NCBI GenBank assembly: GCA_036924855.1
Contig: JBAGRP010000001.1
Coordinates: 2,418,001 to 2,482,000, forward strand
DNA from: Nitrobacteraceae bacterium AZCC 2146
GTDB taxonomy: Bacteria; Pseudomonadota; Alphaproteobacteria; Rhizobiales; Xanthobacteraceae
Direction of reading: 5' to 3'
DNA: 64,000 nt
Positions 1 through 8,995 of this stretch are shown in pieces. Each line of letters opens with the position of its first letter. Positions within the stretch are counted from its first letter, which is position 1. The position numbers and the translations under genes were made by a program. The notes beneath the pieces are model-generated. The model searched no databases. It was not told where the DNA came from and saw only the letters and a program-made list of their open reading frames with translations.

Positions 1-1360
1 TCAGCGTGTCGTAATAATAAGGACGGTAAATGTCATGCTGGATGTCTTCCTCGCGGGTCCAGATCACCTTGACAGGAAAATCAACCTGTTTGGCGATCTG
101 CACGGCCTGGGTGACACCATCGACGTCAAGCCGACGGCCGAAGCCGCCACCGAGCAAATGGTTGTGCACCTTGACCTTGTCGAGCGGCAGGCCGGTGACC
201 GCCGCCGCTGTGGCTTGCGCGCGCGACACCACCTGCGTGCCGACCCAGACCTCGCAGCCATCCTTGCTGACATGCACGGTGCAATTCATCGGCTCCATCG
301 TCGCATGGGCCAGGAACGGCATCTGATAGACTACGTCCAGTTTCGTTGTCGCAGCCGCGATTGCCTTTGCGGTATCGCCCTGCTTGACGGCAACGACGCC
401 ATCCCTGGTCGAGGCATCCTTCATCTGCTGCACCATGTCGGCGCTGGAGAATTTGGCGTTGGCCCCCTCATCCCATGTGACGACCAGCGCTTCGAGGCCC
501 TTCTTCGCCGCGCCCATGTGGTCGGCGATCACGGCGACGGCGTTGTCGAGTTTGACGATTTTGATCACGCCCTTGACCGCCTTGGCCTTGCTGTCATCGA
601 CGCTGCCGAGCTTGCCGCCGATCACCGGACATGCCGCAACCGTTGCGATCTTCATGCCCGGCACCTTGGTGTCGATCCCATATTCGGCCGATCCGTTGAC
701 CTTGCCGGGGCTGTCAGTGCGCTTCGCCGAAGTGCCGATCAGGGTGAAATCCTTGCGGTCCTTGAGCGCGACATTGGCGGGGACAGCGAGCTTCGCGGCC
801 TGATCGACCAGTTTGCCATAGGCCAGCTTGCGGCCGGAGGCGGCGTGAATCACCTCGCCCTTAGCGGCATGACATGATGCGGCATCGACCTTCCAGGTCG
901 CCGCCGCTGCTGCAATCAGCATGGTCCTTGCCGTGGCGCCCGCGACTCGCAGCGGCTTCCAGAAGCCGCGCACCGAGGTGGAGCCACCGGTGACCTGAAA
1001 GCCGATCAGCGGATTGCCGTAGAGCTTGTCATCCGGCGGCGCGTGTTCGAGCTTCACCTTCGACAACTCGACTTCGAGCTCCTCCGCGATCAACATCGGC
1101 ATCGAGGTGTAGGTGCCCTGCCCCATCTCAACCTGATTCATGACCAGGGTGACCTGGCCGTCGCGGCCGATGCGGACGAAGGCGTTCGGTGCAAAGCTCA
1201 CCGCGTCGGCAGCTTCGGCACCGGCGATCCAGCTGGGCATGCTGATGCTCAGCAACAACCCGCCGCCTGCGGCAGCGCCGGCGGTGAGCAGGGTCCGACG
1301 CGACAGACGCACCGCCAATGCATCGGTGATAGTTTCGCGATCAATCAATTTATCGAACAT
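1..1360 (-). CDS. Molybdopterin large subunit, isoquinoline 1-oxidoreductase (IorB)-like, partial
   Basis: Large molybdenum-cofactor subunit of a xanthine dehydrogenase-family hydroxylase; the 3' end lies beyond the left edge, leaving about 453 codons. The N-terminus carries a Tat-type leader (RLSRRTLLTAGAAAGG) followed by a hydrophobic stretch, as is usual for the periplasmic IorB-like branch. Family motifs that can be read include NQVEMGQGTYTSMP near the start, TGGSTSVRGFW and LLGGGFGRR. Such enzymes hydroxylate N-heterocycles or oxidise aldehydes and pass electrons to a separate 2Fe-2S subunit. That subunit is the gene immediately upstream (1365-1844), only 4 nt away, so the two form an operon. 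Start taken at ATG 1360, which gives an intact Tat leader. The substrate cannot be told from sequence; aldehyde dehydrogenase of the same family is the alternative. Confidence 0.9.
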   Translation of the reverse strand, partial: MFDKLIDRETITDALAVRLSRRTLLTAGAAAGGGLLLSISMPSWIAGAEAADAVSFAPNAFVRIGRDGQVTLVMNQVEMGQGTYTSMPMLIAEELEVELSKVKLEHAPPDDKLYGNPLIGFQVTGGSTSVRGFWKPLRVAGATARTMLIAAAAATWKVDAASCHAAKGEVIHAASGRKLAYGKLVDQAAKLAVPANVALKDRKDFTLIGTSAKRTDSPGKVNGSAEYGIDTKVPGMKIATVAACPVIGGKLGSVDDSKAKAVKGVIKIVKLDNAVAVIADHMGAAKKGLEALVVTWDEGANAKFSSADMVQQMKDASTRDGVVAVKQGDTAKAIAAATTKLDVVYQMPFLAHATMEPMNCTVHVSKDGCEVWVGTQVVSRAQATAAAVTGLPLDKVKVHNHLLGGGFGRRLDVDGVTQAVQIAKQVDFPVKVIWTREEDIQHDIYRPYYYDTL

Positions 1361-1364
1361 GATG

Positions 1365-1844
1365 TCAGCCCTTCTGTCCGTTGGTCGCAGGCGTGGCGGC
1401 GGCGTGCTTGATGGCTTCGCGAATCCGGACATAGGTGCCGCAGCGGCAGATGTTGCCCGACATGGCCTCGTCGATGTCGCTGTCCTTGGGGCTCGGATTG
1501 CTGGCCAGCAGCGCCGTCGCCGACATGATCTGGCCGGACTGGCAATAACCGCATTGCACGACTTCGAGATCGAGCCAGGCCTTCTGGATCTTGGCGCCGG
1601 CCGGCGTCTTGCCGATCGCCTCGATGGTGGTGATTTTGGTGTCGCCGACGCTGTCGATCGGGGTGATGCAGGAGCGGATCGCGCTGCCATCCTGATGCAC
1701 CGTGCAGGCGCCGCACAGTGCCGCGCCGCAGCCAAATTTGGTACCTGTCATGCCGAGCACGTCGCGCAGCACCCAGAGCAAGGGCGTGTCGCTGTCGACA
1801 TCGACGGTGCGGCTGACGCCGTTGACGTTGATCTTGTAGGGCAT
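1365..1844 (-). CDS. 2Fe-2S subunit of Mo hydroxylase, isoquinoline 1-oxidoreductase (IorA)-like
   Basis: A 159-residue electron-transfer subunit with two 2Fe-2S clusters, the normal size for this family. The plant-ferredoxin-type cluster is ligated by Cys39, Cys44, Cys47 and Cys59 ([14 protein letters not shown]). The second, alpha-helical cluster uses Cys98, Cys101, Cys133 and Cys135 (QCGYCQSGQ and ICRCGTY). It would carry electrons from the molybdopterin subunit encoded directly downstream to an acceptor such as a cytochrome. No FAD subunit is adjacent, which fits the two-subunit IorAB-like type rather than the three-subunit xanthine dehydrogenase. All eight cysteines are present, so the gene looks functional. 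Confidence 0.93.
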   Translation of the reverse strand: MPYKINVNGVSRTVDVDSDTPLLWVLRDVLGMTGTKFGCGAALCGACTVHQDGSAIRSCITPIDSVGDTKITTIEAIGKTPAGAKIQKAWLDLEVVQCGYCQSGQIMSATALLASNPSPKDSDIDEAMSGNICRCGTYVRIREAIKHAAATPATNGQKG

Positions 1845-2105
1845 GGAAATCTCCGAAGATGCTCGATGCTTTGCGCGGCTGCAAAGATCATCTGCAACTC
1901 GCCGGCAAGTCAGATGCCGAAGGTGCAGGGTTGAATGGTATGATGGTTAGAATTCTTCTTGGCGGAACATAGCGCGCAAAATTGAATCTTGGAAAGCGCC
2001 AAGGGCGAAGCCGGCGCCATTCTGCTGTCACGAAATTGCGACCAACACGATTTGGTGATCGCCTTGAAATCGATCCGGCGAGATCCTCACGCGCGACGAC
2101 CGCCG

Positions 2106-3215
2106 TCAGGACCCATAGCGCGCCAGCACCGGCCAGGTCTCGACGCCATTGTTGTGACCAACGACATGAAAGTCCGCGTGCAGGTTCACGGTCGGATCGC
2201 AATGCGTGGTCAGCACCAGCACGCGGCTGCCTAGTTTTGGCGCGACGCTACCCGGCAGCATCGTGATCATGCCGTGCTCGTCGCCGCCGAAACGATAGGT
2301 CGAGCCATCGGGCGCGCCGATGATGAGATCCGGCACGGGCCCGTTGAAAGCCATCGCCTTGACGCCGGCGTCGATGGTGAACTCGCCGGCGCGGTTGACG
2401 GAGGTGACCGTGGCGAGGATGAACAGGCTGGGTTCATAGGGCAAGGCGCCGCCGCCTTCGTGTTGCAGCCGGCTGTAATCGGCATCCATGAACACATAGG
2501 AGCCGACCTGCAATTCGGTATAGGGGTCGGACGCATCGAAGCTGGAGGCGCCGGTGCCGCTGCCGGTGACGATGGCGGCATCGATTTTTGCATCAGCCAG
2601 CATACACAGATGATCATCTAAAATGCCGCGGACCACGCCCGCGGCAGCCTTGCGCTCATCGGCATCGATGAGATGCTGGACATGACCGGCAAAGCCCTGA
2701 ATGCCGCCGAAACGCATGCCCGGCGTGGTCCCGATCAATTGCGCCAGCGCCAATGTCGAAGCGACATCGCAGACGCCGGTGCGGCGCTGACCAACATCGA
2801 TATCAACCAACACCTGCAACCGACGACTGTCCTCGCCGATCAATTGGCGCAGCAACTCGATCTGGTCGGCATGATCGACCACAATGCTGATGTCGGCGTC
2901 GCGTGCGACTTTGGCGAGACGCTCCAGCTTGGGACGATCCGCCACCGGAGAGGTCAGCAGCAAGCCGGAAATGCCGGCCTGCGCAAAGGCCTCGATCTCA
3001 GCGACAGTGGCGCAGGAGATGCCGAGAGCGCCGGCATCGAGCTGTAATTGCGCGATGCGTGGCGATTTGTGGGTCTTGGCATGCGGCCGCAGGCCAATGC
3101 CATGGGCTTTGGCGAATGCCGCCATGCCGGAAATATTGCGCGCCAGCGCTCCGGAATCCAGCACCAGTGCGGGTGTCTGGATGTCCTGGAATGCTGGAAG
3201 GTCGGGATCGAGCAC
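2106..3215 (-). CDS. D-threonine aldolase / D-3-hydroxyaspartate aldolase family (PLP, alanine racemase-like fold)
   Basis: Predicted PLP- and metal-dependent aldolase that cleaves D-beta-hydroxy-amino acids such as D-threonine to glycine and an aldehyde; 369 residues, the usual length. The PLP lysine lies in GLRPHAKTHKSPRIA near the N-terminus, and the C-terminal metal site HCDPTVNLHADFHV is intact. The open frame extends upstream of the chosen start into the divergent gene. GTG at 3215 is preferred because GGAGA sits 6-7 nt upstream and the protein then begins just before the conserved DIQTPALVLD segment. The neighbour across a 145-nt divergent promoter is an L-threonine aldolase of unrelated fold. 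D-3-hydroxyaspartate or D-phenylserine specificity cannot be excluded. Confidence 0.88.
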   Translation of the reverse strand: MLDPDLPAFQDIQTPALVLDSGALARNISGMAAFAKAHGIGLRPHAKTHKSPRIAQLQLDAGALGISCATVAEIEAFAQAGISGLLLTSPVADRPKLERLAKVARDADISIVVDHADQIELLRQLIGEDSRRLQVLVDIDVGQRRTGVCDVASTLALAQLIGTTPGMRFGGIQGFAGHVQHLIDADERKAAAGVVRGILDDHLCMLADAKIDAAIVTGSGTGASSFDASDPYTELQVGSYVFMDADYSRLQHEGGGALPYEPSLFILATVTSVNRAGEFTIDAGVKAMAFNGPVPDLIIGAPDGSTYRFGGDEHGMITMLPGSVAPKLGSRVLVLTTHCDPTVNLHADFHVVGHNNGVETWPVLARYGS

Positions 3216-3360
3216 GCAAGTTCTCCGCGAAGAAAGTGGACGCCTGGACCGCGTGTCTACCGCAGATGTCGCAGCGACGCATCCCTTCTCTGCAGTTGTT
3301 TTCGCAACGGCGTGTCTGTAATCGAAGCATGATCGGAATGGCCGGCGGACAAGAGAGACG

Positions 3361-4428
3361 ATGATGGATTTCGCGAGTGACAATGCCGCCGGCGCCAGCC
3401 CGCGGGTGCTTGATGCCCTCATTGCCGCAAACCATGGCGCCGTACCGGCTTACGGCAGCGATCCCTACAGCGCCCGCGCGAAACAGATGCTGAACGACGT
3501 GTTTGAGTGCGAGGTCACCTGCTTCTTCGTGACCACGGGCACCGCGGCCAATGCGTTAGCGCTCAGCGCGCTGTGCCCGCCCTGGGGCGCGATCTTTTGC
3601 CATCATCACGCGCACATCGCCAATGACGAATGCGGCGCGCCGGAGATGTTTACGGCCGGTGCCAAGGTGGTTGGCGTTGACGGAGCGACGGCAAAAATTT
3701 GCCCGGATGCGTTCCGTAGGGTCCTGAAGGATTTTCCGACAGGGATCGTTCGCCAGGTTCAACCTGGCGCGTTGTCGTTCTCGCAAGCTACGGAATGCGG
3801 AACGCTTTACGCCTGCGACGAAATCGCGACCCTGGCCGATGTCGCCCATGCTGGCGACATCGGCGTTCACATGGACGGTGCGCGATTCGCCAATGCTCTT
3901 GTCGCGTTGGGATGCACGCCCGCAGAAATGAGCTGGAAGGCCGGCGTCGATGTCCTCTCCTTTGGCGCGACGAAGAATGGCACGTTCGCCTGCGAAGCAG
4001 TGATCTTCTTCAATCCCGAGAAAGCCAAAACCTTCGCCTATCAGTGCAAGCGCGGCGGCCACACGTTGTCAAAAGGCCGCCTGCTCGGTGCGCAGATGGT
4101 GGCCTACCTCGAAAACGACCACTGGCTCGATCTCGCACGAACCGCGAATGCGCATGCGTTCAATCTCGCCCAGGGATTGAAGGACATTCCGGGGGTTCGG
4201 CTGGCCTGGGACGCGCCGGCCAATCAGGTCTTTGCAATTATACCGCGCGCTGCCGACGAAGCGTTGAAGCGCGCCGGCGCGCGCTACTACGATTGGGGCT
4301 CGCGCGGGCTCGCCACATCGCAACGGCTCGCGCCGGACGAGGTCTTCATCCGTCTGGTGACGTCCTTTGCCACCGAGCCCGAGGCGGTTCGATCTTTCGT
4401 CAGGACGGCGCGCGAGGCCGTGACCTGA
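3361..4428 (+). CDS. ltaE: Low-specificity L-threonine aldolase family (beta-eliminating lyase fold)
   Basis: PLP fold-type I enzyme of 355 residues, expected to split L-threonine or L-allo-threonine into glycine and acetaldehyde. The PLP lysine is Lys205 in LSFGATKNGTFACEAV, and the cofactor aspartate is in HMDGARFANAL. TTGTAANALAL near residue 60 forms part of the phosphate pocket. Start at ATG 3361 (or the second ATG at 3364), preceded by an AAGAGAG ribosome-binding site. It is transcribed away from the D-threonine aldolase at 2106-3215 and converges with the hydantoinase, whose stop is 27 nt downstream. Tryptophanase/beta-tyrosinase relatives share the fold but are much longer, so the aldolase call is favoured. 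Confidence 0.87.
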   Translation: MMDFASDNAAGASPRVLDALIAANHGAVPAYGSDPYSARAKQMLNDVFECEVTCFFVTTGTAANALALSALCPPWGAIFCHHHAHIANDECGAPEMFTAGAKVVGVDGATAKICPDAFRRVLKDFPTGIVRQVQPGALSFSQATECGTLYACDEIATLADVAHAGDIGVHMDGARFANALVALGCTPAEMSWKAGVDVLSFGATKNGTFACEAVIFFNPEKAKTFAYQCKRGGHTLSKGRLLGAQMVAYLENDHWLDLARTANAHAFNLAQGLKDIPGVRLAWDAPANQVFAIIPRAADEALKRAGARYYDWGSRGLATSQRLAPDEVFIRLVTSFATEPEAVRSFVRTAREAVT

Positions 4429-4455
4429 CCTCATCGATCCGCAACGGAACAGCTG

Positions 4456-5922
4456 TTACAATAATTTCGCGCCGAAGTTCCGCGCCGGGTCCATCTCAGC
4501 CACAAGCTGTCCGCTCGGCTTAGCCGCCTTGCCGCCTTCGCGCAGCATCAGGCGGCCCTCGCCCGCATGGCCGTGAAATGCATTGCCCTCGACCAGCACG
4601 CGGCCACGCAGCAGCACCGTTTCCGGCCAGCCCGTCACTTCGCGCCCGGCAAAGGGCGTGAAGCCGGCGAGATCATGCATCATGGCGTCGGTCAGCGTGA
4701 CCTTGCGCTTGGGATCCCAGACCGCGATATCGGCATCATTGCCGATCGCGATCGAACCCTTCTTCGGCAAATTGTAGATCTGCGCCGGCGCCGTCGACGT
4801 CAGTTCAACGAATTTGGACAGACCGAGCCGCCCCTTCGACACCATGGCATCGAACAACAGCGGCAGCCGCACTTCCAGGCCTGGCAAGCCATTGGCGATC
4901 TGCTTGAAATTCGGCTTCGGCCCGGCACGCAGCTTGCCGGTGTCGTCGAAGCGATAGGGCGCGTGATCGGACGAGATCAGCTGCAGGTCGCCGAGTTCAA
5001 GCGCGCGCCACAACGCCTCCTGATCGTCCTGAGTGCGTGCCGGCGGGCTGCACATCCACTTCGCTCCTTCGACGCCGGGCTTGTCGAGATCGTCGGCGGT
5101 AAGAAACAGGTATTGCGGGCACGTCTCCGCGAACACTTTCACGCCACGGCCGCGCGCCTCGCGGATGACAGCCGCGCCCTCGCGGGTCGAGACGTGGAAG
5201 ATCATCACCGGCTGGTCCAGCAATTCGCTGAACGCAATTAGCCGCGTAAACGCTTCGGATTCCGACAGCCGCGCATGACTGACCGGATGATATTTGGGCG
5301 CGGTGTAGCCCTTGTCGAGCAGGCGCTTCACCATCCACGAGATCACGCCGTGGTTTTCAGCGTGCACGCAGACCAGTGCCTTGGCCGCACGGGCCGCAGC
5401 GAGAATATCCAGCAGCTTCTCGTCCTCGACCCGCAGCCGGTCATAGGTCATGAAAATCTTGATCGAGGAAAAGCCCTCCGCGACCAGCGCGGGAATATCC
5501 TCGGCGATCACCTTGTCGGTGACGTCCGCGACGATAATATGGAAGGCGTAATCGATCATGGCGCCGCGTTTCGCCAATGCCGTGTAGTCCGTCACGACCT
5601 CGCGCACATCCATCCCGACATGCTGGGCGGCGAAGGAGATCACGCTGGTGGTGCCGCCGAACGCCGCCGACCTTGTCGCGCTCTCGAACGTATCGGCGTT
5701 CATGATCCCGGCGGCAGACAACTGTTCGATATGGGCATGCGCATCGACCCCGCCGGGCAGCACAAATTTGCCGCGCGCGTCGATCTCCGCCTTGCCGGCA
5801 GCCAGACTGCTGCCGAGCGCGACGATGGTTTCGCCTGTTATGCCGACATCGGCAGCAAACACATCGCTCGACGTGGCAACGGTGCCACCGCGGATGACGA
5901 GATCGTAAACAGGGTCGGACAA
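4456..5922 (-). CDS. D-hydantoinase / dihydropyrimidinase
   Basis: Cyclic amidase of 488 residues that opens the ring of 5-substituted hydantoins or dihydropyrimidines to N-carbamoyl amino acids. The binuclear zinc site is visible: HxH at residues 62-64 (GGVDAHAHIEQ), the carbamylated lysine Lys155 in FSSIKIFMTYD, histidines in CVHAENHG and IFHVSTREGA, and the aspartate in LISSDHAPYRF. The open frame begins at 6081, but TTG 5922 is preferred: it has GGAG 7 nt upstream, gives the normal family length, and avoids overlap with the divergent racemase gene starting at 6020. Allantoinase and phenylhydantoinase are the alternatives; the adjacent racemase and carbamoylase argue for hydantoin use. Confidence 0.9.
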   Translation of the reverse strand: MSDPVYDLVIRGGTVATSSDVFAADVGITGETIVALGSSLAAGKAEIDARGKFVLPGGVDAHAHIEQLSAAGIMNADTFESATRSAAFGGTTSVISFAAQHVGMDVREVVTDYTALAKRGAMIDYAFHIIVADVTDKVIAEDIPALVAEGFSSIKIFMTYDRLRVEDEKLLDILAAARAAKALVCVHAENHGVISWMVKRLLDKGYTAPKYHPVSHARLSESEAFTRLIAFSELLDQPVMIFHVSTREGAAVIREARGRGVKVFAETCPQYLFLTADDLDKPGVEGAKWMCSPPARTQDDQEALWRALELGDLQLISSDHAPYRFDDTGKLRAGPKPNFKQIANGLPGLEVRLPLLFDAMVSKGRLGLSKFVELTSTAPAQIYNLPKKGSIAIGNDADIAVWDPKRKVTLTDAMMHDLAGFTPFAGREVTGWPETVLLRGRVLVEGNAFHGHAGEGRLMLREGGKAAKPSGQLVAEMDPARNFGAKLL

Positions 5923-6019
5923 GGGCTGCTCCAGGGATTGAAGAAAGATTGAGAATGCATTGAACGCTTTGATGCGCCGCACTTTCCGGTAATACTGCGG
6001 CCGTGACAAGGAGCCGAAC

Positions 6020-6679
6020 ATGCAACGCCGCAAGAAGATTTTAGTGGTCAACCCGAATTCGAATCCGCAGGTGACGCGCAACCTCGCGGAGGCGCTGCAG
6101 CCAATCTATTTCGACGGCGGGCCCGAAATCGAATGCGTGACGCTGGCCGAAGGGCCCATGGGCGTCGAGACGCAGGCCGATCTGGAAAGTGTCACGATGC
6201 CATTGCGCCGCCTGGTGGCCGCGGACAATTCGGCCGACGCCTTCGTCATCGCCTGTTATTCCGATCCCGGGCTGCATGTCTGCCGCGAGGCGACGCAGCG
6301 CCCGGTATTCGGCATCGCCGAAGCCGGCGTGCTGTCGGCGCTGGCGCGTGGCGATCGCTTCGGCGTCATCGCGGTGGCGCAACGCTCGATCGGCCGGCAC
6401 GTGCGCTATCTGCGCCAGATGAGCCTGATGGACCGATTCGCCGGCGAGCGTCCGCTGGACATGAGCGTCGCCGAAGCCGCCGCCGGCGAAAGCACATTGG
6501 CCCGGATGATCGCGGTCGGCCACGAATTGAAGGACCAGGACGGCGCCAACGCCATCGTGATGGGCTGCGCAGGCATGTCGCGCCATCGTGCCGCCCTCGA
6601 GGACGCGCTCGGCGTCCCCGTGATCGACCCGACCCAGGCGGCTGTCACCATGGCGCTCGGCGCCGTGATGTTCCAATAA
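6020..6679 (+). CDS. hyuE: Hydantoin / aspartate-glutamate racemase family protein
   Basis: A 219-residue cofactor-independent racemase. The two catalytic cysteines expected for the family are present: Cys79 in VIACYSDPG and Cys183 in VMGCAGMSRH. The N-terminal LVVNPNSNPQVT strand-loop is typical of hydantoin racemases (Asp/Glu/hydantoin superfamily). It would interconvert D- and L-5-substituted hydantoins, feeding the stereoselective hydantoinase encoded divergently 98 nt away. The start ATG has a clear AAGGAG site 6 nt upstream. It is convergent with the carbamoylase, whose stop is 9 nt away. Aspartate racemase or maleate isomerase are the alternatives on sequence alone; context favours hydantoin racemase. 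Confidence 0.87.
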   Translation: MQRRKKILVVNPNSNPQVTRNLAEALQPIYFDGGPEIECVTLAEGPMGVETQADLESVTMPLRRLVAADNSADAFVIACYSDPGLHVCREATQRPVFGIAEAGVLSALARGDRFGVIAVAQRSIGRHVRYLRQMSLMDRFAGERPLDMSVAEAAAGESTLARMIAVGHELKDQDGANAIVMGCAGMSRHRAALEDALGVPVIDPTQAAVTMALGAVMFQ

Positions 6680-6688
6680 GCTAGCACG

Positions 6689-7618
6689 TCACTCCGGCGG
6701 CAGGATTACGCCGGTCTGCGAGGTAATGCGGCCGTAGTGCTCGATACGGCGATGGCGCTCGAAATCGAAAATGGTCTTTTTGCCAAAGATCGTGTCGTCG
6801 AGATCGCAGGCGTGGACCAACAGTTCGTCACCTTCGGTCTTTGCCTCGGCCACAATCACGCCGTCGGGATCGACGATCAGGCTGCCGCCGATCAGGGGAT
6901 ACCCGTCCTCGTCGCCGCCCTTGGCAACCGCGACCACGAAGGTCGAGTTCTGGTAGGCGCCGGCCTGCACTGACAACCGGTTGTGGAACAGCCGCTGCTC
7001 CGGACCTTCCGCCGAGCGCTGCGAATTCACCGCCGGAGTATTGTAGCCAAGCACGACCATTTCGACGCCCTGCAGGCCCATGACGCGATAGGCCTCGGGC
7101 CAGCGCCGGTCATTGCACACCAGCATGCCAAAAATACCGCCGAGCGCGCGAAACACCGGGAAACCGAGATCGCCGGGCTCGAAATAGCGCTTTTCGAGAT
7201 GCTGGAATGCGCGCTCCGTATCAAACTCGACATGTCCGGGCAGATGGATCTTGCGATATTTGCCGACGATCTTGCCGGTGCGATCGGTGAGTATCTGGGT
7301 GTTGAAGTGATGGCCGTCCGGCGTCAGTTCGGCGTATCCGATCGACAGCGCGATATTGGCAGCGGCGGCGGCTTCGAACAGCGGCCTGGTCGCAGGGCCC
7401 GGCATCTCGGTCTCGAACCAGGTGTCGACCTCTTTTTGATCCGTCATGTAATAGCGCGGGAAGAAGGTGGTCAGCGCCAGTTCGGGGTAGACCACCAGAT
7501 CGGCGCCCTTCGCCTTGGCTTCCGCAAGCAGCGCCATCATGCGTTTCACCACGGATTCGCGGCTCTCGGCTTTCTGAATCGGGCCCAATTGGGCGGCGGC
7601 GACGGTCAGGATACGCAT
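6689..7618 (-). CDS. N-carbamoyl-D-amino acid amidohydrolase (D-carbamoylase), nitrilase superfamily
   Basis: A 309-residue nitrilase-superfamily enzyme that hydrolyses N-carbamoyl-D-amino acids to the free D-amino acid, ammonia and CO2. The Glu-Lys-Cys triad is at Glu46 (VVYPELALTTFFP), Lys123 (KYRKIHLPGH) and Cys168 (MLVCNDRRWPE), very close to the positions known for the Agrobacterium enzyme (47, 127, 172). ATG 7618 is chosen because the protein then starts just before the conserved AAAQLGPI segment; a longer frame to 7684 would overlap the permease gene. It is the last gene of the transporter operon, 31 nt after the permease stop, so uptake and hydrolysis are probably co-expressed. Confidence 0.9.
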   Translation of the reverse strand: MRILTVAAAQLGPIQKAESRESVVKRMMALLAEAKAKGADLVVYPELALTTFFPRYYMTDQKEVDTWFETEMPGPATRPLFEAAAAANIALSIGYAELTPDGHHFNTQILTDRTGKIVGKYRKIHLPGHVEFDTERAFQHLEKRYFEPGDLGFPVFRALGGIFGMLVCNDRRWPEAYRVMGLQGVEMVVLGYNTPAVNSQRSAEGPEQRLFHNRLSVQAGAYQNSTFVVAVAKGGDEDGYPLIGGSLIVDPDGVIVAEAKTEGDELLVHACDLDDTIFGKKTIFDFERHRRIEHYGRITSQTGVILPPE

Positions 7619-7649
7619 TGGATTGTCCAGGTTTCGAGTTTCGTATTTG

Positions 7650-8315
7650 TCAGGTACCGACGCGATGTTCGAGTCGGCTGGCAAGACGCACCGCTGGCCA
7701 CAGCAGCACGAGATAGATCAGTCCGGCAAGCACCACCGGCGAAGCGTTGAAGGTGATCGAGCGTGCCATGTCAGCGGAATAAAGCAATTCCGTCATCGAC
7801 ACCACGCTGGCGATCGAGGTCAGCTTCACGACTTCGATGGTGTTCGACACCAGATCCGGCAGCACGTTGCGCACCGCCTGCGGCAGCACCACAAACAGGA
7901 ACGTATCCCGCCCGCTCAGGCCCGTCGAACGCGCGGCTTCCCATTGCCCGGAGCCGATGCTTTCGATGCCGGCGCGCAGCACTTCGCCGTAATAGGCCGA
8001 GCTGTTGAGAAAAAACGCGATGCACACCGCGGTGAACGGGCTGAGGCGGATCCCGGTGAACGGCAGGCCCGAATAGACCAGAATCAGCAGCACCAGTGGC
8101 GGCAAAGCCCGGAACAGATCGGTGAGAATGCGGACGGAGATCCGCAGCATGGCCGAGCGTGACAACCGCGCCAGCGCGACCAGCAATCCGCCAACGAAAC
8201 CGAGCGGGATTACCGCCAGGCAGATCAGCAATGTCATGCCGAGCCCGCGCATCAGCAGCGGGAACGCCTTGGCCATGACGCCGAGATTGAAGAATTGTTC
8301 GATAAAGGCGTTCAT
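7650..8315 (-). CDS. Polar amino acid ABC transporter permease (His/Glu/Gln/opine family), second permease
   Basis: A 221-residue inner-membrane permease with about five hydrophobic segments. The EAA-type loop that contacts the ATPase is readable around GQWEAARSTGLSGRDTFLFVVLPQAVRNVLP. The start is ATG 8315, overlapping the stop of the preceding permease gene in TGATG, so translation is likely coupled. A much longer frame reading upstream to 8999 is out of phase with the first permease and is not real. It pairs with the permease at 8315-8989 to form the membrane channel of an importer for a polar amino acid or N-carbamoyl amino acid. Confidence 0.93.
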   Translation of the reverse strand: MNAFIEQFFNLGVMAKAFPLLMRGLGMTLLICLAVIPLGFVGGLLVALARLSRSAMLRISVRILTDLFRALPPLVLLILVYSGLPFTGIRLSPFTAVCIAFFLNSSAYYGEVLRAGIESIGSGQWEAARSTGLSGRDTFLFVVLPQAVRNVLPDLVSNTIEVVKLTSIASVVSMTELLYSADMARSITFNASPVVLAGLIYLVLLWPAVRLASRLEHRVGT

Positions 8316-8989
8316 CAGGCCTTCCGGAACGCAAAGCGCTGTTCGAGCCAGCTGCCGAACAGCACCACCGGCACGAAGATGATGAGATAGCCGATCGCCG
8401 CGAGCGCCAGCGGCGTCGCATTGCTGAGAAACGACACCGCCGTCGTCGCCTGGTTGAGCAATTCGGGCACGCCGATCACCGTGCCCAGCGCGGTGTTCTT
8501 GGTGATGGCAATGGTGCGGTTGACCAGCGGCGGCAGCACCATGCGGATGGTCTGCGGCAGCACCACGAAGGCCAGTGTGTCCGTAAATGTCAGCCCGGTG
8601 GAGCGGGCCGCATCCCACTGCCCGCGCCGTACCGACAAAATGCCGGCCCAGAAGATTTCCTCGGCGAACGCCGCGAGCACTGCGGCCAGCACCAGCCAGA
8701 GCACCGCAAAGCTCGGCAGCATCAGGCCGACATTGGGTAGCCCGAAATAGATGATGAGCACCATGACCAGCGGCGGCAACGCCCGCAGCACATCGACGAA
8801 AACGATAATCGCCGCATTCAACAGCCTGATCTGCGCGGTCCGGATCAGCGCCAGGAACAGCCCGAAGGCGAGCCCGGTGATGACGACGGCAAGCGCGAGT
8901 TCGACGGTAATCAGCATACCCGAGAGAATCTTCGGCCAGGTCGAGGCGATCACCGAGGCATTGAAAAACGTATCGACGAAACGCTCCAT
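8315..8989 (-). CDS. Polar amino acid ABC transporter permease, first permease
   Basis: A 224-residue integral membrane protein of the His/Glu/Gln/Arg/opine permease family. Hydrophobic segments include LITVELALAVVITGLAFGLF near residue 30, and the EAA loop is in GQWDAARSTGLTFTDTLAFV. It begins 6 nt after the ATPase stop and overlaps the second permease by one base at its own stop, making a tight operon in the order binding protein, ATPase, permease, permease, carbamoylase. Such family members bring in polar amino acids or their derivatives; specificity is set by the binding protein. Confidence 0.93.
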   Translation of the reverse strand: MERFVDTFFNASVIASTWPKILSGMLITVELALAVVITGLAFGLFLALIRTAQIRLLNAAIIVFVDVLRALPPLVMVLIIYFGLPNVGLMLPSFAVLWLVLAAVLAAFAEEIFWAGILSVRRGQWDAARSTGLTFTDTLAFVVLPQTIRMVLPPLVNRTIAITKNTALGTVIGVPELLNQATTAVSFLSNATPLALAAIGYLIIFVPVVLFGSWLEQRFAFRKA

Positions 8990-8995
8990 GGCGCC

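Noticed and set aside
5922..6081. Upstream extension of the hydantoinase frame
   Set aside because: It would overlap the well-supported racemase start at 6020, has no ribosome-binding site and gives a protein longer than the family.
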